Assembly: GCF_000785435.2 (NCBI RefSeq)
Contig: NZ_JTDB02000003.1
Location: 1-64,000 of the forward strand
DNA from: Paraburkholderia sacchari
Lineage (GTDB): Bacteria; Pseudomonadota; Gammaproteobacteria; Burkholderiales; Burkholderiaceae
Reading direction: 5' to 3'
Length of the DNA: 64,000 bases
The notes under the pieces: generated by a model
Database searches by the model: none
The model's input: only the letters and a program-made list of their open reading frames with translations
Told to the model about the DNA's origin: nothing
Shown here: in pieces, positions 31,779-42,806 of the stretch
Numbering within the stretch: the stretch's first letter is position 1
Layout: the number at the start of each line of letters is the position of its first letter
Made by a program: the position numbers and the translations under genes

Positions 31779-31809
31779 GGCCCGCGCTTTTTGGCGGGCC
31801 TTGTCTTTT
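31779..31809 (+). terminator. Terminator after secA
   Basis: A 7-bp stem ggcccgc (31779-31785) and gcgggcc (31794-31800), loop gctttttg, followed by ttgtctttt. It lies 77 bp past the secA stop and 77 bp before argJ. Confidence 0.6.
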
Positions 31810-31876
31810 GAATCCCGAATGCCGGCCCGGCTGACAGACGCCGTGGCCGGCATTGCCTTTTCGACAGGTCGCCACC

Positions 31877-33121
31877 ATGGCTGTCAATTTCCCCTCGATC
31901 GATCCCGCACAACTTCATCCGGTCGCCGGCGTGACGCTCGGCTGGGCGGAAGCCAATATCCGCAAGCCCAACCGCAAGGACGTATTGGTGATTTCCGTCG
32001 ATGAAGGCGCGAGCGTCGCGGGCGTGTTCACGCTCAACCGCTTTTGCGCCGCGCCGGTGACGGTGTGCCGCGAGCACCTCGCGAAGGTGCGAGCGGGCGA
32101 GGTTAAGGGAATTCGTGCGCTGGTGATCAACACGGGCAACGCCAACGCAGGCACTGGCGAGCCGGGTCTCGTGAACGCGCGCGAAACTTGCGATGAACTC
32201 GCACGCCTCGCGGGCATCGAGCCTTCGCAGGTGCTGCCGTTCTCGACAGGCGTGATTCTGGAGCCGCTGCCGATCGACCGCCTGAAGGCCGGTCTGCCGG
32301 CTGCGCTCGCGAACCGCAAGGCTGCGAACTGGTACGACGCCGCGCAGGCGATCATGACGACCGACACGCTGCCGAAGGCCGCGTCGCGCCAGGTCACGAT
32401 CGACGGCCACACGGTCACGCTCACCGGCATCAGCAAGGGCGCAGGCATGATCAAGCCGAACATGGCGACCATGCTCGGCTTCCTCGCGTTCGACGCGAAC
32501 GTCGCGCAACCCGTGCTCGACGAACTCGTGAAGTACGTGGCCGACCGCTCGTTCAACTGCATCACGATCGATGGCGATACCTCGACCAACGACTCTTTCA
32601 TCCTGATCGCCTCGGGCAAGTCGAGCCTGCCCGCGATCACCTCGACGGATTCGCCCGCCTACGCCGCGCTGCGCGACGCCGTGACCGAAACCGCGCAGAC
32701 GCTCTCGCAACTGATCGTGCGCGACGGCGAAGGCGCGACCAAGTTCATGACCGTGCAGGTGGAAGGCGGCAAGGACGTGGCCGAGTGCCGCCAGATCGCC
32801 TATGCAATCGGCCACTCGCCGCTCGTGAAGACCGCGTTCTACGCATCGGATCCCAACCTGGGCCGTATTCTGGCCGCCATCGGCTATGCGGGCGTGACGG
32901 ATCTGGATGTCGAAAAGATCGATTTGTATCTCGACGATGTGCTAGTCGCCAGGGCCGGTGGGCGCAACCCCGACTACCGCGAGGAAGATGGCCAGCGCGT
33001 AATGAAGAAGAGCGAGATTCTGATTCGCGTGCTGCTTGGCCGCGGCGATGCGCAAGCCACCGTGTGGACCTGCGATCTGTCGCACGATTACGTGAGCATC
33101 AACGCCGACTATCGTTCTTAA
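31877..33121 (+). CDS. argJ: Bifunctional ornithine acetyltransferase/N-acetylglutamate synthase ArgJ
   Basis: A 414-residue enzyme of the cyclic arginine pathway that moves the acetyl group from N-acetylornithine to glutamate. The self-cleavage site [14 protein letters not shown] is intact, with Thr198 as the nucleophile that becomes the beta-subunit N-terminus. [12 protein letters not shown] and the C-terminal [15 protein letters not shown] are conserved. Whether it also uses acetyl-CoA (bifunctional) cannot be read directly. The ATG at 31877 is chosen over an in-frame one at 31853. Only 2 bp separate it from the next gene. Confidence 0.96.
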   Translation: MAVNFPSIDPAQLHPVAGVTLGWAEANIRKPNRKDVLVISVDEGASVAGVFTLNRFCAAPVTVCREHLAKVRAGEVKGIRALVINTGNANAGTGEPGLVNARETCDELARLAGIEPSQVLPFSTGVILEPLPIDRLKAGLPAALANRKAANWYDAAQAIMTTDTLPKAASRQVTIDGHTVTLTGISKGAGMIKPNMATMLGFLAFDANVAQPVLDELVKYVADRSFNCITIDGDTSTNDSFILIASGKSSLPAITSTDSPAYAALRDAVTETAQTLSQLIVRDGEGATKFMTVQVEGGKDVAECRQIAYAIGHSPLVKTAFYASDPNLGRILAAIGYAGVTDLDVEKIDLYLDDVLVARAGGRNPDYREEDGQRVMKKSEILIRVLLGRGDAQATVWTCDLSHDYVSINADYRS

Positions 33122-33123
33122 TC

Positions 33124-33996
33124 ATGGACAAGCTCGAACAGTTTCTGACTCGTGCCGAAGCGCTGCTCGGCCGTCTCGAAGCCGTGCTGCCGCCGGCCGC
33201 ACCCGAAGTCGACTGGAACTCGGCAGTCGCGTTTCGCTGGCGCAAGCGCCAGGGGCGTGGTTACCTGCAGCCGGTGCCGGCCATCTCGGCGATCTCGCTC
33301 GACGACTTGCAGAACATCGATCGCCAGAAGGCCCTCATCGACCGCAACACGCGCCAGTTCGTGCAGAAGAAGCCCGCCAACAACGTGCTGCTCACGGGCG
33401 CGCGCGGCACCGGCAAGTCGTCGCTCATCAAGGCTTGCCTGAACGCGTATGCGCAAGACGGCCTGCGTCTGATCGAAGTCGACAAGGACGATCTGCACGA
33501 TCTCGGCGATATCGTCGATCTGATCTCGACGCGCCCCGAGCGCTTCATCGTGTTCTGCGACGACCTCTCGTTCGAAGACGGCGAGTCGGGCTACAAGGCG
33601 CTGAAGGTGGCGCTGGACGGCTCCGTGGCCGCGCAGGGCGACAACGTGCTGATCTACGCGACGTCGAACCGCCGCCATCTGCTGCCCGAGTACATGAGCG
33701 ACAACGAGTCGTACAAGCACATGCCCGACGGCGAGATCCATCCTGGCGAAGTGGTGGAAGAGAAGATTTCGCTTTCCGAACGCTTCGGCCTTTGGGTGAG
33801 CTTCTATCCGTTCAAGCAGGACGACTACCTGACGATCGTGGGCCACTGGCTGCGCCACTTCGGTTGCGGTGATGCCGAGGTTGAATCGGCGCGCGGCGAT
33901 GCGCTTGTCTGGGCGCTGGAGCGCGGTTCGCGCTCGGGCCGCGTGGCGTGGCAGTTCGCGCGCGACTGGTCGGGCAAGAAGGCGCAAGAAGCATGA
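33124..33996 (+). CDS. DUF815 family AAA-type ATPase
   Basis: A 290-residue P-loop ATPase. Walker A GARGTGKSS is at 92-100, a Walker B-like RFIVFCDDLSFE follows at about 140, then sensor-like IYATSNRRHLLPEYM and a C-terminal lid region. The family (DUF815) is widespread in proteobacteria next to argJ and mutT genes and has no settled function. No signal peptide or membrane helix. The start is 2 bp after the argJ stop; the frame is open upstream but there the argJ frame is used. The stop overlaps the Nudix gene by 4 bp. Confidence 0.9.
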   Translation: MDKLEQFLTRAEALLGRLEAVLPPAAPEVDWNSAVAFRWRKRQGRGYLQPVPAISAISLDDLQNIDRQKALIDRNTRQFVQKKPANNVLLTGARGTGKSSLIKACLNAYAQDGLRLIEVDKDDLHDLGDIVDLISTRPERFIVFCDDLSFEDGESGYKALKVALDGSVAAQGDNVLIYATSNRRHLLPEYMSDNESYKHMPDGEIHPGEVVEEKISLSERFGLWVSFYPFKQDDYLTIVGHWLRHFGCGDAEVESARGDALVWALERGSRSGRVAWQFARDWSGKKAQEA

Positions 33997-34424
33997 GCCG
34001 CATGAGCAGCGTGAGCGATCAGGCGAAGGATCCGGCGCGTCCAGTGACGGAGGTTGCCGTGGGCGTGCTGGTGCAACCCGACGGCCGTTATCTGCTGGCT
34101 CAGCGTCCCGAAGGCAAGCCCTACGCGGGCTACTGGGAATTCCCGGGCGGCAAGCTGGAAAAGGGCGAATCCGTCGAGACCGCGCTTGCGCGAGAACTGC
34201 ACGAGGAACTGGGCATTGACGTGAAAGCGTGCCAGCTGTGGCATACGCTCGAGCACGACTACCCGCACGCCTACGTGCGGCTCTACTTCTGCAAGGTAAC
34301 GGAGTGGAGCGGCGAGCCGCATGGGCGAGAGGGCCAGGCGTTCGTCTGGCAATCGCTGCCCGCGAGCGTGGAGCCGCTTTTGCCGGCGACCATTCCTGTG
34401 CTGGAGTGGCTGGCGGCCGAGTGA
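33993..34424 (+). CDS. mutT: Nudix hydrolase, MutT (8-oxo-dGTP diphosphatase) type
   Basis: A 143-residue Nudix enzyme that probably removes 8-oxo-dGTP from the nucleotide pool and so prevents A-T to C-G errors. The Nudix box G53-x5-E59-x7-RELHEELGI (53-75) is complete, preceded by YAGYWEFPGG as in MutT. The start ATGA overlaps the ATPase gene stop, so an in-frame ATG at 33948 is less likely. Third gene of the argJ-DUF815-mutT unit. Substrate is inferred from similarity. Confidence 0.9.
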   Translation: MSRMSSVSDQAKDPARPVTEVAVGVLVQPDGRYLLAQRPEGKPYAGYWEFPGGKLEKGESVETALARELHEELGIDVKACQLWHTLEHDYPHAYVRLYFCKVTEWSGEPHGREGQAFVWQSLPASVEPLLPATIPVLEWLAAE

Positions 34425-34468
34425 GCCCGGCGCTTCACGTCGAGGTTCACGTCGACGGCCAGAAAGAC

Positions 34469-34505
34469 AAAAGCCGCTGCGCATGCGATGTGCAGCGGCT
34501 TTTTT
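34469..34505. terminator. Bidirectional terminator between mutT and yacG
   Basis: A 12-bp stem aaaagccgctgc (34469-34480) and gcagcggctttt (34492-34503) with A and T runs, between convergent genes. Confidence 0.88.
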
Positions 34506-34563
34506 GCGCCCTGCGCGGGCGCGGCGCTTTTATGACCCTTGTGACGGGTCCCACCTGTTTCGC

Positions 34564-34761
34564 TTACTGGCGCGTGTCGGTGGGCGGGGCTTCGTCGTCC
34601 GGCGGCGTATCGTCTTCGTTGCCGCCGATCCGGTACTTTTCGGCAGCCCACGCGCCAAGATCGATCTGTTTGCAGCGCTCGGAACAGAACGGGCGGAAGC
34701 GGTTTTCCGGCACCCAGCGGACATCTTTGCCGCAGGTCGGACATTTGACGACAGTGATCAT
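34564..34761 (-). CDS. yacG: DNA gyrase inhibitor YacG
   Basis: A 65-residue zinc protein. Four cysteines form the site: Cys7, Cys10 (KCPTCGK) and Cys26, Cys30 (FCSERCK). The family binds GyrB and inhibits gyrase. The acidic Asp/Pro/Thr-rich C-terminus is probably disordered. It is the last gene of a minus-strand row pilB-pilC-pilD-coaE-zapD-yacG, 57 bp after zapD. Confidence 0.95.
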   Translation of the reverse strand: MITVVKCPTCGKDVRWVPENRFRPFCSERCKQIDLGAWAAEKYRIGGNEDDTPPDDEAPPTDTRQ

Positions 34762-34818
34762 TCGTTAGATGGGCAAGAACAGCAAAAAACAGAGCGCTTC
34801 AGCAGGTGCACAATTCAT

Positions 34819-36377
<1,559 letters not shown>

Positions 36378-36389
36378 CGATTCATTCCT

Positions 36390-37391
36390 CTACACAAAGA
36401 CTGCATAAAGCGGCGTGCCGGCAAACAGCGTAATGAGTGCGCCAACCGCGAGATATGGCCCGAAGGGCAGCGGCTCCTCGAAGCGCATGCGCCCGCTCAA
36501 GGTGGCGGCGAGGCCGACCACGGCACCGGTCACTGCGGCGATCACGACGATTTGCGGCAACGCGGCCCAGCCGAGCCAGGCGCCGAGTGCGGCGAGCAGC
36601 TTGAAGTCGCCGTGTCCCATGCCTTCGATGCCGCGCAGCAGGCGGAATAGCCAATAGACACACCATAGCGCGAGGTAGCCCGCCATCGCGCCAATCACGG
36701 CTGCGTGCAGATCGGTGAAGGTCCCGGCGAGATTCACGAGCAGCCCGGCCCAGATGAGCGGCAGGGTGATCGCGTCGGGCAACAGATGATGTTCGAGGTC
36801 GATGGCGCTCGTCGCAATGAGCGATGCGCACAGCGCGAATGCAGCAAGCGCTTTGCCCGTGGGGCCAAACGCGAGCAACGCCGCGGCGGCGCATGCCGCG
36901 CCGGCGAGTTCGATCAGCGGATAGCGCAGGCTCACGCGCGTGCCGCACTGCGAGCAGCGGCCCCGCAGCGCGAGCCAGCTCAGGACGGGAATGTTTTCCC
37001 ACGCGCGCAATACGTGGCCGCAATGCGGGCAGGCGCTGCGCGGCAGCCACAGGTTGTAGCGCGCAGGCAGTCCGTCGTTCGGGTTGTGGTCCGTGCCTGG
37101 CTCGTCGTCCGTGGATGGCTGGCCGAAGACCTCGGCGGCGTCCGCGCGCCACGCGCGCTCGAGCATGATCGGCAGTCGATGCACGACCACATTCAGGAAG
37201 CTGCCGACAACAAGGCCGAACACGATCGCGAAGCCCATCAGCACGCCCGGCGGCAGCGTGCCAAGCATTGCAGCGAAGGATGCGGTTGAATCGACGGACG
37301 TGATCGATGCAAACGGCGCGACGGGCACAGTCGAGTCCATCATGGAAGATGCAGGCGCGGCAACGACGGTGGACGAAAGGAGGGCAGGCAT
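36390..37391 (-). CDS. pilD: Prepilin peptidase/N-methyltransferase PilD
   Basis: A 333-residue polytopic aspartic protease that cleaves and N-methylates type IV prepilins and type II secretion pseudopilins. After the first membrane helix come two CxxC pairs (CPHCGH and CSQCGT) of the cytoplasmic zinc domain. Catalytic aspartates are in SAIDLEHHLLPD and the GHGDFKLLAALGAWLGW motif. The N-terminus is ~45 residues longer than usual if the ATG at 37391 is used; internal ATGs nearer the first helix (MLGTLPPG) are possible. Follows pilC by 29 bp. Confidence 0.93.
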   Translation of the reverse strand: MPALLSSTVVAAPASSMMDSTVPVAPFASITSVDSTASFAAMLGTLPPGVLMGFAIVFGLVVGSFLNVVVHRLPIMLERAWRADAAEVFGQPSTDDEPGTDHNPNDGLPARYNLWLPRSACPHCGHVLRAWENIPVLSWLALRGRCSQCGTRVSLRYPLIELAGAACAAAALLAFGPTGKALAAFALCASLIATSAIDLEHHLLPDAITLPLIWAGLLVNLAGTFTDLHAAVIGAMAGYLALWCVYWLFRLLRGIEGMGHGDFKLLAALGAWLGWAALPQIVVIAAVTGAVVGLAATLSGRMRFEEPLPFGPYLAVGALITLFAGTPLYAVFV

Positions 37392-37420
37392 GTGCGGAGG
37401 ATCGTAATCTGGCAGCGATG

Positions 37421-38629
37421 CTACACCACGTTGCCGAGTTGAATGATGGGAAGATACATCGCGACGACGAGGCCCCCGACCAGCGCGCCGAGCACCACGA
37501 TCACGAGGGGCTCGCACAAGCTCGCGACGAGCGCGATCTTTTCGTCCACCTGACGGTCCGCGAGCGCGGCTACGTCCAGCAGCATGGCGTCGAGCGCGCC
37601 CGATTCCTCGGCGACGGCAACGGGCTGGATCACGTCCGCCGGAAAGCAGCCCGCTAAGCGCATGGCCGAGGCGAGCCGCTCGCCGTGCCGCAGCCGTGTG
37701 CTGATATCCGCGCTTGCGTGGTCGAAGAAGGCGTTGCCGCTTGCATGCGCCAGCGAGTCGAAAGCATCGGCCAGCGGCGTGCCGGCAGCAAGCAGCGTGC
37801 CGAGCGCGCGGCTCCAGCGGGCGGCGCACAGCGTGGTGAGCAGCGTGCCCGCGAGTGGCAGCGCGAGCACGATGCGCCCGAACGTGAGGCGTGCCGCTTC
37901 GGAGCGCCGCAACAGCGCGTTCAGCGCGAATATGGCGCTAGCGGCGCCGATGGCGGCGGGCCCGCTCCAGCGCGCGGCGGCGGCCGAGAGCATCAGCACG
38001 AATTGCGTGGGGGCGGGCAGCGCCGCGCCGAATCCGTCAAAGATCTGCTTGAAGGTGGGGACGACCCAGACCAGCAGCGCCGCCGTAATGGCGAGCGCGA
38101 GCAGCAGCACCGCGACCGGATAGGTGAGCGCCGCGCGCACCTTTGCGCGTTGCGCGGCGGCGCGCTCGCGATCGTCGGCAATGCGGGCGAGCACGGCGGC
38201 GAGCGCGCCCGACGCTTCGCCAACGGCGACTAGCTGGCAGTAGAGCGCGCCGAACCGCGAAGGATGCTGGGCGAGCGAATCGGAAAAGCGCATGCCCGCC
38301 GTGATCTCGCGCGCGAGCGCGGCGGCGATGCGCGGCAGTCCGCGCGGTCCCGGCGCCTGGGAGAGCAGTTCGAGCGCGCTCGCGAGCGGCAAGCCGGCGC
38401 GCAGCAGGCTGGCGAGCTGACGCGTGAAGCGCGTGATATCCGCCTGGCTCGCGCGCGGCTGCGGAGCAGGGCCGCGCCGCTCGAGGGCGGTCGCGGTGAT
38501 GCGTTCGCGCCGGAGCGCGCCGCGTGCCGCCGCCGCGTCGAAAGCGATCAGCGTGCCGCTTCGCACCGTGCCTGCGGCGTCCAGGCCGCGCCATGCGAAG
38601 CGCCAGTCGGACGGCGGTGTGGGCTTCAT
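37421..38629 (-). CDS. pilC: Type IV pilus inner-membrane platform protein PilC
   Basis: A 402-residue GspF/PilC protein that anchors the pilus assembly machine. Two GspF domains are seen, about 70-190 and 270-395 (FTRQLASLLRAGLPLASALELL; WSRALGTLLAAGTPLADAFDSL), each followed by membrane helices, with the usual VVAMYLPI near the C-terminus. The start overlaps the pilB stop by 4 bp. Could serve type II secretion, but pilD and pilB context favour pili. Confidence 0.94.
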   Translation of the reverse strand: MKPTPPSDWRFAWRGLDAAGTVRSGTLIAFDAAAARGALRRERITATALERRGPAPQPRASQADITRFTRQLASLLRAGLPLASALELLSQAPGPRGLPRIAAALAREITAGMRFSDSLAQHPSRFGALYCQLVAVGEASGALAAVLARIADDRERAAAQRAKVRAALTYPVAVLLLALAITAALLVWVVPTFKQIFDGFGAALPAPTQFVLMLSAAAARWSGPAAIGAASAIFALNALLRRSEAARLTFGRIVLALPLAGTLLTTLCAARWSRALGTLLAAGTPLADAFDSLAHASGNAFFDHASADISTRLRHGERLASAMRLAGCFPADVIQPVAVAEESGALDAMLLDVAALADRQVDEKIALVASLCEPLVIVVLGALVGGLVVAMYLPIIQLGNVV

Positions 38630-39945
38630 GACGGCGCGTCCGTTGCGCAGAGCGCTTCGGCGAGGCTCGTCGTGCCGTCTCTTACACGTGCGAGCGCCGC
38701 GTCGCGAAGCGTGGCGACGCCTTCCGCACGGGCCTGGCGCGCGATCTCGTGTGCGCTGCGTTGCGCGACGATCAATTCGCGCATGGCGGTGCTGACCGGC
38801 ATGACCTCATGAATGCCAACGCGCCCCCTGTAGCCGATGCCATGACACGCCTCGCAGCCGCGCGCGACAAAGGGTTGGGCTTCGTGCTGCGCGTCGTCGC
38901 CCTGGCTGCAAGCGAGGCCGGCTGCGCCAAGCGCCGCCGGCGATTCATCGGCTCTCGCGCGGCATTGCGGACACAGGCGCCGCACGAGCCGTTGCGCCGT
39001 GACGAGCCGCAACGCGGCGGCAAGGTTATACGGTTCCACGCCAATGTCGATGAGCCTGGCGACCGCAGCCGGCGCGTCGTTGGTATGCAGGGTCGAAAGC
39101 ACGAGATGCCCGGTCTGTGCTGCCTTGACTGCGACGCTGGCGGTTTCTTCATCGCGGATCTCGCCGATCATGATGACGTCTGGATCCTGGCGCAGCAGGG
39201 CGCGCAGCGCCAGTGCGAAGGTGAGCCCAGCCTTCTCGCGCACATTGACCTGATTGATGCCGGCGAGCTGAATTTCCGCGGGGTCCTCGACGGAGCAAAG
39301 ATTGCGCGACGCATTGTTGAGCATCTGCAGAAAGCAATAGAGCGAAAGCGTCTTGCCGCTGCCGGTCGGACCCGTGACCAGCACGAGACCGTGTGGCGCA
39401 CTGATCGCCGCATCGAGCGTTTGCTGCTGCGCTTTGTCGAGGCCGAGCGCGGCAAGCGAGAGATCGGCCGGCAAGGCTTCGAGCCGGCGCAGCACGAGCT
39501 TTTCTCCATGCAGCGTAGGCAACGAGTTCACCCGGTAGTCTTCGTGCGCCTGCATTTCGCCGCGTGGCGCGAGCCGCAGGCGCCCGTCCTGGGGAATGCG
39601 GCGCTCGGCAATGTCCATGCGTGCGAGCACTTTGATGCGTGTGACGAACGCATCGCGCAGGTGCGCGGGCGGCCGCGCGGTTTCGTGCAATACGCCATCG
39701 ATGCGCAAACGGATACGCCAGCCCTGTTCGAGCGGCTCGATATGCAGATCGGAGGCGTTGCGCCGTGCGGCTTCTCGCAGCGTTTCGGAGAGCAGGCGCA
39801 CGGCGGGCGCGTCGTCGGGCACCGCGGAGGTTTGAGTGGTGAAGCTGGCTCTTGCGGTGCCACCAGAGGCAGTGCCATCGGTGGCGAGCGCCGCAAAGAC
39901 CCGCACAGCGCCCCGTGCGATGAAACGATTAGGAATGGAAAACAT
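38626..39945 (-). CDS. pilB: Type IV pilus assembly ATPase PilB, short form
   Basis: A 439-residue GspE/PilB secretion ATPase. Walker A GPTGSGKT is at 192-199, the Asp box and Walker B-like VIMIGEIRDEETA follow, the His box is GHLVLSTLHTND, and the C-terminal zinc site has CPQCR and CEACHG. The first 45 residues are low-complexity, so the ~130-residue N-terminal MshEN/GspE-N domain of ordinary PilB (~560 residues) is missing. This could be a natural short form or a lost domain. It lies 83 bp after the CorC-like gene. Confidence 0.92.
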   Translation of the reverse strand: MFSIPNRFIARGAVRVFAALATDGTASGGTARASFTTQTSAVPDDAPAVRLLSETLREAARRNASDLHIEPLEQGWRIRLRIDGVLHETARPPAHLRDAFVTRIKVLARMDIAERRIPQDGRLRLAPRGEMQAHEDYRVNSLPTLHGEKLVLRRLEALPADLSLAALGLDKAQQQTLDAAISAPHGLVLVTGPTGSGKTLSLYCFLQMLNNASRNLCSVEDPAEIQLAGINQVNVREKAGLTFALALRALLRQDPDVIMIGEIRDEETASVAVKAAQTGHLVLSTLHTNDAPAAVARLIDIGVEPYNLAAALRLVTAQRLVRRLCPQCRARADESPAALGAAGLACSQGDDAQHEAQPFVARGCEACHGIGYRGRVGIHEVMPVSTAMRELIVAQRSAHEIARQARAEGVATLRDAALARVRDGTTSLAEALCATDAPS

Positions 39946-40028
39946 CTGTTGCCGGCCCGAAGCCGCCGTGAGCGAGTGACGGCTTCATCATCGGCTGGCG
40001 CACGAGTGCGCGCCACTCAGCCGGATGG

Positions 40029-41354
40029 CTAGCGTCCCGGCAGCAGCTTCCTGGCTTTTTTCAGCGCGCCCGTGCCTTTATTCGGCTTCGTGCCCGGTTT
40101 GAAGATCTTGACCGTGCGCACGGCCTGGTCGTCGCTGCGCAGCACTTCAAGTTTCACGTCGCCGATCTGCACGCACACATCGCCCTCGGGAATTTCTTCG
40201 AGCACTTCGAGGATGAGGCCATTAAGCGTTTTTGGACCATCCGTCGGCAGCTTGATATGCAGCCAGCGATTGAGTTCGCGCAAGGGCATGCTGCCCGGCA
40301 CGATGCATTCGCCCTGATCGTTCCAGCCGCCGCGCCCTGTGCCGCTGCGCGGCATGGTGGTCGTGAACTCGCCGATCAGTTCCTCGATGATGTCTTCGGG
40401 CGTGACGAGACCTTCCAACTCGCCATATTCGTTCACGACGAGCGCGGTGCGATGACGGCTTTCCTGGAAGTACTGAAGTTGCTGGAATACCGGCGTGCCG
40501 GTGGGCACGAAGTACGGCTCGGCGAGCAGTTCGCGCAGCGTCTCCCGTTCGAAGTCCTGGTTGTGCAGCGCGGTCAGCGTCTTGCGCACGTGCAGCACGC
40601 CGAGCACGCGGTCGATGTCGCCTTGATAGACAACGAGCTTGTTGTGATAGCAGGTTTCGAGCTGACGCAGGATATCCTCGAGCGGCGCGTCGTAGTCGAG
40701 TGCCTCGATGCGCCGGCGCGGGATCATCACGTCGTCGACGGTGATGTTCTCCAGATCGAACAGGTTCAGGAGGATGCTGCGGTGCTTGGTGGGCATGAAG
40801 CTGCCCGACTCCAGCACGATGGTGCGCAACTCCTCGGTCGAGAGCCGCTGCTCGCTCGCCTTGCTCGTATTGATGTGCAGCACGCGCAGGATGCCGCTAG
40901 CGAACATGTTCACGAACCAGATGACGGGCTTCGTCACGCGCATGAGCGGCGCGATCAGCAGACTGGCCGGCAATGCGATTTTCTCGGGGAAGGTGGCACC
41001 TACGATCTTCGGCGTGATCTCCGCGAACACGATAATGAGGAACGCGACGATGCCGGTGGCGATCGAGAGCACCAGATTGTCGTGGCCAAACGTGTGCAGC
41101 GCGATCGAGGTGGTCAGGACCGGGATGATGGTGTTGAAGAGGTTATTGCCGATCAGGATGACCGAGAGCAGCAGGTCGGTGCGCGCGAGCAGTTTCTGCG
41201 TGGTCCTGGCGCCCAGCGCGCCGTGGTTCGCGAGATATTTCAGCCGATGGCGGTTGAGTGCCATCATCGCCGTTTCGGAGATGGAGAAGAAGCTGGAGCA
41301 GATGAGCAGGACAAAAATGGCGCAAATCTGCGCCCATAAAGGAAGGTGGTCCAC
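40029..41354 (-). CDS. CorC/HlyC family membrane protein (DUF21-CBS)
   Basis: A 441-residue inner-membrane protein. It has an N-terminal DUF21/CNNM domain with about four membrane helices (1-150), a pair of CBS domains (about 205-325, VDDVMIPRRRIEALD and VPTGTPVFQQLQYF) and a C-terminal CorC-HlyC transporter-associated domain (340-430). Such proteins are linked to magnesium or cobalt efflux; the older hemolysin label is not supported. The ISETAMMALNRHRL segment in the first helix-loop is typical. Confidence 0.93.
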   Translation of the reverse strand: MDHLPLWAQICAIFVLLICSSFFSISETAMMALNRHRLKYLANHGALGARTTQKLLARTDLLLSVILIGNNLFNTIIPVLTTSIALHTFGHDNLVLSIATGIVAFLIIVFAEITPKIVGATFPEKIALPASLLIAPLMRVTKPVIWFVNMFASGILRVLHINTSKASEQRLSTEELRTIVLESGSFMPTKHRSILLNLFDLENITVDDVMIPRRRIEALDYDAPLEDILRQLETCYHNKLVVYQGDIDRVLGVLHVRKTLTALHNQDFERETLRELLAEPYFVPTGTPVFQQLQYFQESRHRTALVVNEYGELEGLVTPEDIIEELIGEFTTTMPRSGTGRGGWNDQGECIVPGSMPLRELNRWLHIKLPTDGPKTLNGLILEVLEEIPEGDVCVQIGDVKLEVLRSDDQAVRTVKIFKPGTKPNKGTGALKKARKLLPGR

Positions 41355-41509
41355 GCTTCGAGACTGTGATGGGAGAGGATGAGGAAACTATAGCAGAGGG
41401 GTGCCGCTGCACTGGCTTGGCCGGCCCCCGCGTTAGCCGTGGGGATAAGGCTTCCGGGCGTGGGGAGCAGGGTGGTGTGCTACCCCCGTTTCCGTTTTCC
41501 ACGGACGAA

Positions 41510-41544
41510 AAAAAAGACCGTGCAGCAAGTGCACGGTCTTTTTT
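41510..41544 (-). terminator. Terminator after tRNA-Pro
   Basis: A 15-bp stem (41510-41524 and 41530-41544, core gaccgtgca/tgcacggtc) with loop gcaag; on the minus strand the stem ends in a T run. It begins 9 bp after the tRNA 3' end. The sequence between it and the CorC-like gene has nothing I can identify. Confidence 0.88.
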
Positions 41545-41552
41545 CTGAAAAC

Positions 41553-41629
41553 TGGTCGGGGTGAGAGGATTCGAACCTCCGGCCTCTACGTCCCGAACGT
41601 AGCGCTCTACCAGGCTAAGCTACACCCCG
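41553..41629 (-). tRNA. tRNA-Pro (anticodon CGG)
   Basis: A 77-nt cloverleaf with encoded CCA. Acceptor stem CGGGGTG/CACCCCG, discriminator A, anticodon stem CTACG/CGTAG with loop TTCGGGA, giving anticodon CGG, and T loop GTTCGAATC. It decodes CCG, the most used proline codon in such a GC-rich genome. Confidence 0.95.
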
Positions 41630-41661
41630 TTTCAATCACTCATCGAACTTGCTTTGTCTTA

Positions 41662-42654
41662 TTAAGACTGGCGCGTCGTCGAGTAAGAACATAATTCTAG
41701 CAGGCTATCTTTGTAAATGGAAGAGGGGAATGACGAAATTGCTGCTGCGGCTGCCTGGGCCTCGGCTTTCGCGCATTGCAGTGTATGGTCGAGCGCGCCC
41801 GAACGCGTGATGGCCGCGAAAATTTCGTCGAAGCGGGTCGTGCCGCCTTGCTCGATTGCCTCGCGCGCAAGCGCCGCTTCAGCGGCCGTACCATGCTCGA
41901 TCAGCCAGATGAGTGGCAGCGTGGGCTTGCCTTCGCGCAGGTCGTCGCCGGCGTTCTTGCCCATCGATTCCGGGGTGCCGGTGTAGTCGAGCCAGTCGTC
42001 CATGATCTGGAATGCCGTGCCGATGCGCCGGCCATATTCGGCCGCCGCTTCCTCCGTGCGCGCATCCGCACCCGAAAGCACTGCGCCCAGTTGCGCCGCC
42101 GCTTCGAAGAGCTTGGCGGTCTTGTAGCGGATCACCTGCATGTAGCGGCCGGTGTCGACGTCGGCATCGTGCATGTTCAGGAGCTGCAGCACCTCGCCTT
42201 CGGAGATGATCGTCGTGGCCGCCGAAAGGATCTCCATCACGCGCATCTTGCCCACGCCCACCATCATTTCGAACGAGCGCGAATACAGGTAGTCGCCCAC
42301 CAGCACGCTGGCGGCGTTGCCGAACAGGGCGTTGGCCGTCTGGCGGCCGCGCCGCAGGTCGGATTCGTCGACGACGTCGTCGTGCAGCAGCGTGGCCGTG
42401 TGGATGAACTCGACGACCGCCGCGAGCGTATGGCGATGGGTGCCACGGTCGCCGAGCGCGCCGGCCACGAGCAGCAGCAGGGCCGGGCGCAGCCGCTTGC
42501 CTCCCGCGCCGATGATGTACTCGGAGATCTGGTTGATCAGCATCACCTCGGACGCCAGACTCTGCCGGATGACACGGTTGACCTGCTCCATGTCATTGGC
42601 AACGGGCGCGAGCAGGGTGGCTGCGCTGGGGGAATGGGTGGCGGTGGACGACAT
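41662..42654 (-). CDS. ispB: Octaprenyl/polyprenyl diphosphate synthase
   Basis: A 330-residue trans-prenyltransferase that makes the ubiquinone side chain from farnesyl and isopentenyl diphosphate. The two aspartate-rich motifs are LLHDDVVDESD (first) and MDDWLDYTG (second), with GGKRLRPALLLL near the N-terminus. Chain length (C40 expected in beta-proteobacteria) is inferred. Divergent from rplU, the usual arrangement. A 13-bp palindrome gtcttattaagac (41656-41668) spans its stop codon. Confidence 0.95.
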   Translation of the reverse strand: MSSTATHSPSAATLLAPVANDMEQVNRVIRQSLASEVMLINQISEYIIGAGGKRLRPALLLLVAGALGDRGTHRHTLAAVVEFIHTATLLHDDVVDESDLRRGRQTANALFGNAASVLVGDYLYSRSFEMMVGVGKMRVMEILSAATTIISEGEVLQLLNMHDADVDTGRYMQVIRYKTAKLFEAAAQLGAVLSGADARTEEAAAEYGRRIGTAFQIMDDWLDYTGTPESMGKNAGDDLREGKPTLPLIWLIEHGTAAEAALAREAIEQGGTTRFDEIFAAITRSGALDHTLQCAKAEAQAAAAAISSFPSSIYKDSLLELCSYSTTRQS

Positions 42655-42806
42655 GATGGCAAATAGAGGTAGTGCCGCGGATTATAAGGCGAATCGGCGC
42701 CGCGCCGGACGCTGCCCTGGCGTTTGGCCAGGGTTTCCTCGATGCTTCCCTCTATTTGATCCGGGTTCGGCCGCTACCGGCCGGTGAGGCGATGTGTCAA
42801 TACCTT

